A stretch of DNA of 18,053 bases from Lachnospiraceae bacterium UBA3282 (GTDB lineage Bacteria; Bacillota; Clostridia; Lachnospirales; Lachnospiraceae), in assembly GCA_002361735.1 (NCBI GenBank), contig DETS01000060.1, positions 1-18,053 of the forward strand, given 5' to 3'. This document shows, piece after piece, positions 6,575 through 13,664 of this stretch. A program made the position numbers and the translations under genes. Under the pieces are notes generated by a model that was not told where the DNA came from, searched no databases, and worked only from the letters and a program-made list of their open reading frames with translations. How positions within the stretch are numbered: the stretch's first letter is position 1; each line of letters opens with the position of its first letter.

Positions 6575-7632
6575 TTATTGATTCTGGCACCGTAGGAATG
6601 CAGTCTACCAGATCCTATCGCTCGGTTACAAAGGTGAGTGCGCGGAGCGTGCAGGGCACTTTTGCGGGTGGCATGGGCGGACTGGATTCGCTTTTCGGGG
6701 ATCAGTCCGGTGTTGGAGAAAAGACTGCGGAGGGGGAGGACGGCAATCAGGCGAAGTGGTCCGATCTTTCCACACATATGCAGAATACCACGGGCGCGTG
6801 GCAAATCTCGACGAGAAACGATGAGCGGGAGGCAATACGCAGTATCAAACAGCAGTGCGTGGATTTTTTGCTGGAGCTTTTGTTTCGTTTTCGCGGACAA
6901 CGGAGCAACTCGGGTTTTTTGCCGGGAAATACAGGCAACACCATGTACACGGTAAACGGCTATCAGATGGCACATTATCACTGCGAGGAGGAATGTACGA
7001 CCTTTTCCACGCAGGGTACGGTAAAAACCGCTGACGGCAGGGAGCTTTCCTTCAATCTGGAACTCGGTATGAGCCGCAGTTTTCAGGAGTATTATGAGGA
7101 GAACTACATTACTTCCATCAAAACCTTTCACGATCCGCTGGTGATCAATCTGGACAGCAGCATCGCCAAGGTTTCCGACCAGAAATTCTTTTTTGACCTC
7201 GATTGCGACGGCACTAAGGAGGAAATCTCTACTCTGCAGTCCGGCAGCGGTTTCCTGGCGCTTGATTTAAACGGGGATGGAGAGATAGGTGACGGAAGCG
7301 AGTTGTTCGGCACAAAGAGCGGCGACGGTTTTCGCGATCTGTCCCGCTATGATGCGGACGGCAACGGCTGGATCGACGAGGCGGATCCCATTTGGGAAAA
7401 GCTGCTGATCTGGACGAAGGACGAAAACGGAAAGGATAAGCTTTACCATCTCTCCGATCTGGGAGTGGGAGCTATCGGTCTCTCCCGGGTGGGAACACAG
7501 TTTTCTCTCAATAACGAGAAGACGAACGAAACCAATGCCATGATCCGTAAGACAGGAATCTTCCTGTATGAAAACGGTACAGCGTCTACGATTCAGCATG
7601 TGGACATGGCAACTTATGCGAAGGAAGCATAA
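6571..7632 (+). CDS. Calcium-motif (EF-hand/VCBS-like) protein
   Basis: The TTG at 6571 is preferred because GGAGG (6561-6565) sits 5 bases upstream and the N-terminus then reads MIIDSGTVGMQSTRSYRSV. In-frame starts at 6559 (ATG) and 6475 (TTG) would lie in or next to the hairpins with no SD. The product is about 353 aa without a signal peptide or membrane segment. Three Asp-rich loops resemble calcium-binding EF-hand/dockerin/VCBS loops: DLDCDG (209-214), DLNGDGEIGDGSE (232-244) and DADGNGWIDEAD (from 261). They are followed by WEKLLIWTKDENG and GVGAIGLSRV, an arrangement common in bacterial VCBS/hemolysin-type proteins. Its location and partner are unknown. It is probably translationally coupled to the 46-codon leader ORF. 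Confidence 0.75.
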   Translation: MIIDSGTVGMQSTRSYRSVTKVSARSVQGTFAGGMGGLDSLFGDQSGVGEKTAEGEDGNQAKWSDLSTHMQNTTGAWQISTRNDEREAIRSIKQQCVDFLLELLFRFRGQRSNSGFLPGNTGNTMYTVNGYQMAHYHCEEECTTFSTQGTVKTADGRELSFNLELGMSRSFQEYYEENYITSIKTFHDPLVINLDSSIAKVSDQKFFFDLDCDGTKEEISTLQSGSGFLALDLNGDGEIGDGSELFGTKSGDGFRDLSRYDADGNGWIDEADPIWEKLLIWTKDENGKDKLYHLSDLGVGAIGLSRVGTQFSLNNEKTNETNAMIRKTGIFLYENGTASTIQHVDMATYAKEA

Positions 7633-7637
7633 GTGTA

Positions 7638-7664
7638 GGAGAATGCCGGAAAGAAGTATTCTCC
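7638..7664 (+). terminator. Weak hairpin after the calcium-motif gene
   Basis: GGAGAAT (7638-7644) pairs perfectly with ATTCTCC (7658-7664) around a 13-base loop. There is no U run behind it, so termination would be inefficient at best. Confidence 0.3.
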
Positions 7665-7684
7665 GAGCAAGATTATAGGTATGT

Positions 7685-7711
7685 ATAAAAACGAAGACAG
7701 CCGCATAGATA
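7685..7711 (+). promoter_or_regulatory. Possible sigma-E-like sporulation promoter
   Basis: ATA (7685-7687), 16 bases, then CATAGATA (7704-7711) resembles the sigma-E pattern (ATA, 16-18 bases, CATA...) that drives spoIID in Bacillus. It lies inside the alternative N-terminal extension of the SpoIID-like gene, which would fit a start at 7732. The motif is short and chance matches are frequent. Confidence 0.25.
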
Positions 7712-7731
7712 TAGACTATGTGGGGTGTCGC

Positions 7732-8379
7732 ATGAAAAACAATGGAATCGTCTCAAAAAAAACAAACAGGAGGGATGCGGTTAGCTTCCTTCTGTTTGTT
7801 TTTTTGCTGCCCTATGTTTGCGCCTGCCTATGGGGGCATGTGGGAGAGGAGACAGCAAAACTGAAAGAGAAAGAAAGGGGGCAGCAGGAAGTCAGGGTGG
7901 TGGCTGCCGAGCTTTCTTGGGGTGTGTGGGAGCTGTCTGCGGAGGAATACCTTACATATCTGCTGATGCTGGTCATGCCCGGTGAGGAAGAAACAGAGGC
8001 GCTGAAGGCAGAGGCTGTGCTTTTGCGGACGGAACTTGCCGCCCGATATCGGGAACAGAAGGAGGATATTCTTTTTTTGGAAGCGGAGGAGCTGGAACGG
8101 TTTTATGGCGGATATGGCGATCGGGAGGAACTCTCGATGTACAGACATGCCGTGGAAGCGACGGCCGGTTTGATCCTGACTTTTCAGGGGGAAGCTGTCA
8201 GGGCATCTTCCCTGCGGCTGACACAGGAAGGCGCACGTTCCTTTTGTTATGTGGCAAAAAACGGCAGGGAATTTGTCATGAGCCAGGAGGAGGCAGAAGG
8301 GCTTGCGCAGGAGGGAAAGAATTTTCGGGAAATTCTGTCTCAGTTCTTTTCGGAGTCAGAATTAGCAAATTTTGAATAA
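7732..8379 (+). CDS. SpoIID-like protein lacking the catalytic glutamate
   Basis: The ATG at 7732 gives a canonical membrane-anchored protein: a basic N-terminus (KKTNRRD) then one hydrophobic segment (about 18-34), 215 aa in total. An in-frame ATG at 7681 adds 17 residues; neither start has a strong SD. The segment SAEEYLTYLLMLVMP (about 69-83), followed by ETEALKAEAVLLRTEL, aligns with the SpoIID signature EEYV.GVVA.EMP...EALKAQAVAART. SpoIID is a peptidoglycan lytic transglycosylase of the engulfment machinery. Here Val81 occupies the position of the catalytic Glu (VMP instead of EMP), and the later SGG region reads RLTQEGAR. The protein is also shorter than usual. It is probably a non-catalytic homologue. 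It is followed by a SpoIIQ-like gene, the order known for clostridial spoIID-spoIIQ. Confidence 0.7.
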   Translation: MKNNGIVSKKTNRRDAVSFLLFVFLLPYVCACLWGHVGEETAKLKEKERGQQEVRVVAAELSWGVWELSAEEYLTYLLMLVMPGEEETEALKAEAVLLRTELAARYREQKEDILFLEAEELERFYGGYGDREELSMYRHAVEATAGLILTFQGEAVRASSLRLTQEGARSFCYVAKNGREFVMSQEEAEGLAQEGKNFREILSQFFSESELANFE

Positions 8380-8483
8380 GACGGAAAAAAAGGGTAAAAC
8401 TATCACCATGAAACCCGGTGGATCGGGAACCCGCAAGGTGTCGGGAAAATTTGGCGCCGGGAGAAAAACAGGAGGCGAGTTTC

Positions 8484-9482
8484 ATGGCGAGAAGAAATAG
8501 AAACAATATCGGAAAAGAGAGGATCATCATGCTGGCATCTTCGGTGCTCGTTTTGGCGGCGCTGACGGTGACGGGTCTTTATGTGAGAAGGAGTAATCGC
8601 GCCGAGCGGGAGAATTATGTGGTGGATTTTGAGACGCTTGAGCAAAGCAGTGCGGAGCTTGCGGAAAATATGGTTTCGGGGGAGGAACTCGATACATTGT
8701 TTGCTGATGTTGGCACGGATGATTTGGACTATGACCCCAGCTTTCAGGAGGCAAATTCCCTGCATGTAGAAAATGAGGAAAATACGGGAATGGACAGCAG
8801 GGATAAGAATGCCGGCGATAAGAATGCCCGGAGGAGTCAGGAGGACGTCAAGACGATCAGCGAGGCGATCGAGGAGTCGGAAAAAGCGGAAGATAAAAAA
8901 AGAAAGGAACAGGCAAAGAAGGATAATCCCGTCAAAGATGCCGAAGCGGGTAAAACAAATGGCGGGGAACAGGAAGAAGCGGGTATGTTTGACGAGACGG
9001 TGGATACCGTTATGAGCGGAGAGGTGCAGACGGAGGGGATTTCCGCCACGGTACAGCCGGAACTCACTTTTAGCGAGGAGGACAACCTTGTGTGGCCCAT
9101 CGTCGGCGATGTGCTGATCAACTACAGCATGGACAAGACCATTTACTTCCCGACGCTGGATCAGTATAAATATAATCCGGCAATTGTGATTTCGGCAACA
9201 CAGGGCGAGAGTATCGGTGCGGCAGCGAATGGGCGCGTATCTTCCGTCAGTTATGACCGCGCGACAGGAAATACGGTGGTGATGGAGCTGGGAAACGGCT
9301 ATGAATTGACTTACGGGCAGCTTGATAATATCACCGTGTCGGAAGGCAGTTATGTGAATGTCGGTGATGCGATCGGCACTGTTGCCGTGCCTACCAAATA
9401 CTACAGCTTGGAGGGAGCAAATGTGTACTTTAAGCTGACCAAGGATGGGGAGCCGGTGAATCCGCTGACCAAACTAAACTAA
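8484..9482 (+). CDS. spoIIQ: SpoIIQ-like degenerate LytM/M23 membrane protein
   Basis: The ATG at 8484 has AGGAGG (8470-8475) 8 bases upstream; the longer in-frame ATG at 8418 has none. The 332-aa product has a basic N-terminus, one transmembrane segment (about 14-33), a long charged Lys/Glu/Asp linker, and a C-terminal LytM (M23) domain from about residue 205. The fold signature is kept (GRVSSV...GNTVVMELGNGYELTYGQL...VNVGDAIG). The zinc ligands are not: HxxxD is replaced by NPAIVIS (from 231), YxHL reads YGQL (277-280), and HLHF reads NVYF (313-316). In sporulating bacteria SpoIIQ spans the forespore membrane and binds SpoIIIAH. The adjacent SpoIID-like gene supports that identity, but the symbol is an inference. 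Confidence 0.7.
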   Translation: MARRNRNNIGKERIIMLASSVLVLAALTVTGLYVRRSNRAERENYVVDFETLEQSSAELAENMVSGEELDTLFADVGTDDLDYDPSFQEANSLHVENEENTGMDSRDKNAGDKNARRSQEDVKTISEAIEESEKAEDKKRKEQAKKDNPVKDAEAGKTNGGEQEEAGMFDETVDTVMSGEVQTEGISATVQPELTFSEEDNLVWPIVGDVLINYSMDKTIYFPTLDQYKYNPAIVISATQGESIGAAANGRVSSVSYDRATGNTVVMELGNGYELTYGQLDNITVSEGSYVNVGDAIGTVAVPTKYYSLEGANVYFKLTKDGEPVNPLTKLN

Positions 9483-9504
9483 AATAGTAAAGGGATAAAG
9501 ACAG

Positions 9505-10683
9505 ATGCTTATCGTACACGGAAATATCAAGACAATGGCAGAACGGGATTTTTCGGATGGTTTCCTGCAAATCGCGGACGGAAAAATCGCCGCTGTCGGA
9601 AATATGGCAGACTGCCCGGAATCAGGCGGCGAGCTTTTGGATGTACAGGGTGCGTGGGTGATGCCCGGTATCGTGGAGGCGCATTGTCACATGGGGATCA
9701 CGGAGGAGAAAAAGGGTATGGAGGGAGACGACTGCAACGAGACCGTAGACCCCATCACGCCGCAGCTTCGTGCCATAGACGCCATCAATCCCATGGATGC
9801 GGCTTTTCACGATGCGTTGGCAGCAGGGATCACCTCCGCCATGGTCGGTCCCGGGAGCGCAAATGTCGTGGGCGGACAGTTCGCTTTTATCAAGACGCAC
9901 GGGCGCTGCATCGATCATATGATCGTGAAGGCGCCCGCTGCCATGAAAGTGGCTTTTGGGGAAAACCCCAAGGTGAATTATTCCGGTCAGGGTAAGTCGC
10001 CGTCTACCCGTATGGCGATTGCCGCCATGCTGAGAGAAGAACTGACAAAGGCAAAAAAATATCAGGAAAAGCGCAGGAAAAACGCGGATGAACCGATGGA
10101 TTTTCGTTATGAATGCTGGCTTCCCGTCCTTAGGGGGGAAATCCCCTTGAAAGCACATGCGCATCGAACCGATGATATTTTGACGGCAGTCCGTATCGCG
10201 AAAGAATTTGGGCTGCGCATGACGTTGGATCACTGCAGCGAGGGGCATTTGATCATGGAAGAGTTGAAGGAGGCGGGTTTTCCTGCCGTTGTAGGTCCGG
10301 ATATGGCAAGCCGCAACAAGATCGAGGTGCAGAATATGGCATTCAAGACGGCAGGGCTTTTGGCAGGACGGGGGATACTGACAGCCATCACAACGGATCA
10401 TCCTGTCTCTAAGATTCAATTTCTGCCGATCTGTGCGGGACTCGCCGTGAAGTCAGGCATGGATTTGGAGGAGGGGCTTCGCGCGATTACCATCAATGCG
10501 GCAAAAATATGCGGTGTAGAGGAACGGTTAGGCAGTCTTGTACCGGGAAAGGATGCGGATATCGCCGTGTTTACGGGAAATCCTATGGAAGTGTTTACGG
10601 AAACCCTCTATACTTTCATGAATGGAAAAATCGTCTATCGGAAGGACGAAAAATGTGCTACAATAAATCTATGCGAAAAATAA
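9505..10683 (+). CDS. Amidohydrolase (imidazolonepropionase-like, metal-dependent)
   Basis: A 392-aa TIM-barrel amidohydrolase of the urease/dihydroorotase superfamily. The metal site is intact: HCH (H60, H62) after PGIVEAH, HAH (H218, H220), H243 in DHC, and D298 in TTDHP. The N-terminal beta-sandwich strand (MLIVHGNIKTM...IADGKIAAVG) and the C-terminal ending (LVPGKDADIAVFTGNP...MNGKIVYR) are typical. The substrate is unknown; relatives hydrolyse cyclic amides or amino-acid-derived rings, and an isoaspartyl-peptide or imidazolone-like substrate is conceivable. It starts 22 bases after the SpoIIQ-like stop with AAAGGG upstream, and its 3' end overlaps the GH9-like gene by 31 bases, so it is likely co-transcribed with both. 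Confidence 0.85.
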   Translation: MLIVHGNIKTMAERDFSDGFLQIADGKIAAVGNMADCPESGGELLDVQGAWVMPGIVEAHCHMGITEEKKGMEGDDCNETVDPITPQLRAIDAINPMDAAFHDALAAGITSAMVGPGSANVVGGQFAFIKTHGRCIDHMIVKAPAAMKVAFGENPKVNYSGQGKSPSTRMAIAAMLREELTKAKKYQEKRRKNADEPMDFRYECWLPVLRGEIPLKAHAHRTDDILTAVRIAKEFGLRMTLDHCSEGHLIMEELKEAGFPAVVGPDMASRNKIEVQNMAFKTAGLLAGRGILTAITTDHPVSKIQFLPICAGLAVKSGMDLEEGLRAITINAAKICGVEERLGSLVPGKDADIAVFTGNPMEVFTETLYTFMNGKIVYRKDEKCATINLCEK

Positions 10684-12257
10684 ATTTACGGAAAAAAACA
10701 ATCAGTCTTTTACTGGTCGCAACGCTTCTTTTGACAGGGTGCAGCGGTTCTCTGGATTTTCAGTCGCAGACTTTACCGGGAGCGGATGAGACGGACGAAT
10801 TTACCAGTCTCGGACTGTCTCCGGAGTTTGACTATGAGGTGCCGGAGAGTCTGCCGAGCATTCTGGTGAATCATGTGGGGTACGCCAGCGGAAGTAATAA
10901 ACTGGCGATGATAAACGGAGAGGAGCCGCCGGAGGATTTCGCCATTCTTGATGCAGGGAGCGGGCGGGAGGTCTATACAGGAAAGATTGAAAAAAAGGGC
11001 TATGACGAAATGCTTGGTGTGCATATCAGTTATGCCGATTTTACGGACTTAAAAACACCCGGGACATATTATATCCAGGCGTCGTCGATTGGTCGTTCCT
11101 ACGCTTTTACGATTGCGGAGGAGCCTTATAAGGAGCTGTTTCAAAAGGTGTTTCAACAATATTACTGCAATCGCTGCGGGCTTACTTTGTCTGCGGAATT
11201 TGCGGGAGATGCTGCTCACAATGCCTGTCATTCCAGAGAAGCCCAGATGAAGGATGAGGCGATGATCAAACTGGATGTGTCGGGTGGCTGGCATGTGGAT
11301 GAAATCGGCAGCCGTGATGTGACGAGGGGATGCCGAACGATCAATACCCTGCTTCTTGCTTATGAACTCTATCCGGATGCCTTTGGAGATACGATGGGGA
11401 TACCGGAGAGCGGAAACGGCATCCCGGACATTTTAGACGAAGTAAAGTATGAAATCGACTGGCTGCTAAAGATGCAGGATGCCAAGAGCGGAGCGGTGTA
11501 TGCTTCCGTCAGTTCGGTGGATAACAAATCGTCAGGCTATATTCTTTACATAGACGGGATTACCATGAATGCCACGATTCATTTTGCGGCGGCGATGGCG
11601 AGATTCAGTTACCTTTATCAAAGTTATGATTTGGAATTTGCGACAAACTGCCTGAAAGCGGCGGACAGAGCTTACCGCTATGCGGAACAGTACTTGGCGG
11701 ATATTTCTCAGGAACAGTATTTTCATGCGGCAGCAGAGCTTTACCGTGCTACGGGAGGCTATCAGTATCACAATGTAGTGAAGTCTTATCTGGAGCAGAA
11801 TCCGCAGCCTGATCTGGAGAATGATTTTGCTTTTTGGGGGTGCGTGACCTATCTTTCCACGAAACAGAAGGTAGACATGGAGCTTTGCAATACTGTGATT
11901 CAGGATTTGATGCGGAAGGTGGAGACCATATCCTATGCTTCCAAAAGTTCCAAATTATTGGTAAAGGCAGATGAAAAACAGGGGAATCATGCGGGGCTGC
12001 TGCGAGATATGACGAGACTTGCCGTGGTGGATCATATTATTACAAACCATGAGTATGCGACTGTATTGGAAAATCATCTGCATTACATGCTGGGGAGAAA
12101 TTTGCAGTCCATTTCCTATTTGAATGATGTCGGCGAACGAAATTACCGAAATATTGACGAGGCTATGGGCGTTATGAATCAGGTGGATTTGAATGCGGAA
12201 CTGCTGCTCATGTTTGCGGCTATTATGGATGACGAGCTGGTGGTGAGTGAGGAATAA
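10653..12257 (+). CDS. GH9-like lipoprotein with altered catalytic residues
   Basis: ATG 10653 is preferred for its AAGGA (10642-10646) 6 bases upstream; ATG 10671 is also in frame and gives a more usual signal peptide. A lipobox LTGC places the lipidated Cys at residue 30 (24 from the later start). Next come an Ig-like CelD_N domain (LVNHVGYASGSNKLAMI ... PGTYYIQ) and a GH9-type (alpha/alpha)6 barrel: GGW, INTLLLAYELYPDAF, GNGIPDILDEVKYEIDWLLKMQ. In active GH9 enzymes GGW is followed by YDAGD with the catalytic Asp pair; here it reads HVDEIGSRD (214-222). The terminal NEV(A)..NA motif with the acid Glu reads NQVDLNA (Gln510), and the HHR motif is absent. Probably a sugar-binding or structural pseudoenzyme on the outer membrane face. 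Confidence 0.8.
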   Translation: MCYNKSMRKINLRKKTISLLLVATLLLTGCSGSLDFQSQTLPGADETDEFTSLGLSPEFDYEVPESLPSILVNHVGYASGSNKLAMINGEEPPEDFAILDAGSGREVYTGKIEKKGYDEMLGVHISYADFTDLKTPGTYYIQASSIGRSYAFTIAEEPYKELFQKVFQQYYCNRCGLTLSAEFAGDAAHNACHSREAQMKDEAMIKLDVSGGWHVDEIGSRDVTRGCRTINTLLLAYELYPDAFGDTMGIPESGNGIPDILDEVKYEIDWLLKMQDAKSGAVYASVSSVDNKSSGYILYIDGITMNATIHFAAAMARFSYLYQSYDLEFATNCLKAADRAYRYAEQYLADISQEQYFHAAAELYRATGGYQYHNVVKSYLEQNPQPDLENDFAFWGCVTYLSTKQKVDMELCNTVIQDLMRKVETISYASKSSKLLVKADEKQGNHAGLLRDMTRLAVVDHIITNHEYATVLENHLHYMLGRNLQSISYLNDVGERNYRNIDEAMGVMNQVDLNAELLLMFAAIMDDELVVSEE

Positions 12258-12300
12258 CCGGTTGTTTTGGAACGTCAGGATTGCTTATAAAATCTGTTCG

Positions 12301-13035
12301 TTAGACTATGGACTTATTCTTTATATACATGGATTGAATTGCAGTGAGAACCGTATCGTCGATGTGGCGTTTCTGCTCCTTGTCGAGATCCTTTATGTAG
12401 ATGGGGGCGCCGTACTCAATGACAACATGAGCTTTTTTGATCCAAGGGAAATGAGCCTCCCAGATTTGGTCGGCGTTATTGATGCTGATGGGGACGATGG
12501 GGCAGCCTGATTTTTCGGCGATCTTAAAGCTGCCGCCGTGGAAGGGCAGAAAGGTGTCAGGCTCCTTGCTGCGGCTCCCCTCCGGGAAGATGCAGATGGA
12601 GATGCCGGATTTTACTTTCTCAACAGCAGTAAGGATCGTTTTCATCCCCTGCTTAATATCACTTCTGTCCAGAAAAAGGCAGTGCAGATTTTTCATCCAG
12701 TTTGAAAGGAGAGGCACCTTTATCATACCGACTTTGGCGATATAACCGGTAGGTCTTGGCACCCGCACATAGGTCATGATAATATCGAAATAGCTGCGGT
12801 GGTTGCCGATATAGAGTACCGCTTCATCTTGGGGAACGTTCTCTTCGCCGATTGCCGTGACAGATACGCCGGAGAGAAAGAGGACACAGCGGAAAGCCCA
12901 ATTGACGATGGCAAGCGAGCTTTTGTTTTTGGCTTCCATATTCCATTTTCCCAAGAAATATTCAACGATCAGAAGCGGGATGCTAAAGATCAGAAAAAGA
13001 ACGACAAAAAGTACGACTAACAGAAGACGAATCAT
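12301..13035 (-). CDS. plsC: 1-acyl-sn-glycerol-3-phosphate acyltransferase (PlsC family)
   Basis: PlsC acylates lysophosphatidic acid to phosphatidic acid in phospholipid synthesis at the inner membrane face. The 244-aa protein has an N-terminal transmembrane segment (about 4-28), motif I NHRSYFD (78-84, catalytic His79 and Asp84), motif II around FLDRSD (121-126), motif III FPEGSRS (150-156), and the CPIVPISI strand of motif IV. Length and motif spacing are normal. The start is preceded by AAAGG about 10 bases upstream. It is transcribed toward the GH9-like gene (43 bases between stops) and divergently from the PrcB-like gene. Confidence 0.92.
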   Translation of the reverse strand: MIRLLLVVLFVVLFLIFSIPLLIVEYFLGKWNMEAKNKSSLAIVNWAFRCVLFLSGVSVTAIGEENVPQDEAVLYIGNHRSYFDIIMTYVRVPRPTGYIAKVGMIKVPLLSNWMKNLHCLFLDRSDIKQGMKTILTAVEKVKSGISICIFPEGSRSKEPDTFLPFHGGSFKIAEKSGCPIVPISINNADQIWEAHFPWIKKAHVVIEYGAPIYIKDLDKEQKRHIDDTVLTAIQSMYIKNKSIV

Positions 13036-13060
13036 AATATAGTAACCTTTCTATCAATAT

Positions 13061-13146
13061 TAGTGTGTAAGTACAGCTTTGTGAATCGGCTGCATCAATA
13101 GACACATGCTGCGACATGTTTTGCAATTATCTAACAGTATACACTA
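13061..13146. repeat. Inverted repeat in the plsC/prcB divergent intergenic region
   Basis: TAGTGTGTA (13061-13069) and TATACACTA (13138-13146) are inverted copies matching at 8 of 9 positions. A short hairpin, ACATG...CATGT, lies between them (about 13105-13120). They bracket the presumed plsC promoter. It could be an operator pair or chance. Confidence 0.3.
13070..13098 (-). promoter_or_regulatory. Candidate promoter of plsC
   Basis: Read on the minus strand: TTGATG (13098-13093), a 17-base spacer, TGTACT (13075-13070). The -35 matches 4-5 and the -10 matches 4 of 6 positions. It lies 35 bases upstream of the plsC start. Confidence 0.4.
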
Positions 13147-13212
13147 ACCCGCAGGAATAGACAATGCCTCCGCATAATAAATTAGATAGTAAGAGGAAGG
13201 TGTGGAGGTCTT

Positions 13213-13641
13213 ATGCGGAAACGGGATGAATATCAGAGGAGAATAGTAAGCGTCTGCCTGATCTGTCTGTCATGTTTTCTGGTGTATGCCTGCGGGAAAA
13301 AACAGGATTCCATGGAAAAGATCAAGGACTTGGAATACACGGTGATAGCGGAAGATAACATACCCAAGGAGCTGCTTGCAAAAATTGAAGAAAAGAAGGA
13401 AAATGCTTTTCGGCTGACCTTTGAAGATCAGGGTTTTCTTTATATCTGTATGGGCTACGGAACGCAGCAGACCGGTGGCTACAGTATTGCCGTGAATGCC
13501 CTGTATGAGACGGCAAACGCAATCTACATCGACACGAATTTGATCGGTCCGTCCGCGGAGGAAAAGAAAAATCAGGTCAAAAGCTATCCCTATGTGGTGG
13601 TGAAGACGGAGTTTTTGGATAAGCCGGTGGTGTTTGAGTAA
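13213..13641 (+). CDS. PrcB-like lipoprotein
   Basis: A 142-aa protein with a strong SD (GGAGG, 4 bases before the ATG). A basic N-terminus and hydrophobic segment end in LVYAC (Cys27), a plausible lipobox. The C-terminal half matches the PrcB_C type: FLYICMGYGTQQTGGYSI, then IYIDTNLIGPSAEEK, and a final YPYVVVKTEFLDKPVVFE. PrcB in Treponema is an accessory lipoprotein of the dentilisin protease complex; in Firmicutes the domain is common and its role unclear. No protease gene lies in this window. pyrC starts 23 bases downstream, which suggests co-transcription. Confidence 0.7.
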   Translation: MRKRDEYQRRIVSVCLICLSCFLVYACGKKQDSMEKIKDLEYTVIAEDNIPKELLAKIEEKKENAFRLTFEDQGFLYICMGYGTQQTGGYSIAVNALYETANAIYIDTNLIGPSAEEKKNQVKSYPYVVVKTEFLDKPVVFE

Positions 13642-13664
13642 ATTGATTAAAAAGAGGGATAAAG

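Noticed and set aside
6463..7131. Minus-strand ORF (222 codons) opposite the calcium-motif gene and its leader
   Set aside because: It runs through the hairpins and the sense CDS, and has no recognisable domain.
8380..8483. Possible cyclic-dinucleotide riboswitch before the SpoIIQ-like gene
   Set aside because: The region has short GGG/CCC pairings (GATCGGGAACCCGC) but is only about 100 bases and lacks the conserved blocks I would expect of the c-di-AMP class.
9622..10419. Minus-strand ORF (265 codons) opposite the amidohydrolase
   Set aside because: The sense strand carries all amidohydrolase metal motifs; the antisense product has shadow-like composition and no SD was recognised.
10509..10652. 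N-terminal extension of the GH9-like gene back to 10509
   Set aside because: It would overlap the amidohydrolase gene by 175 bases and bury the lipoprotein signal peptide internally; ATG 10653 or 10671 is more plausible.
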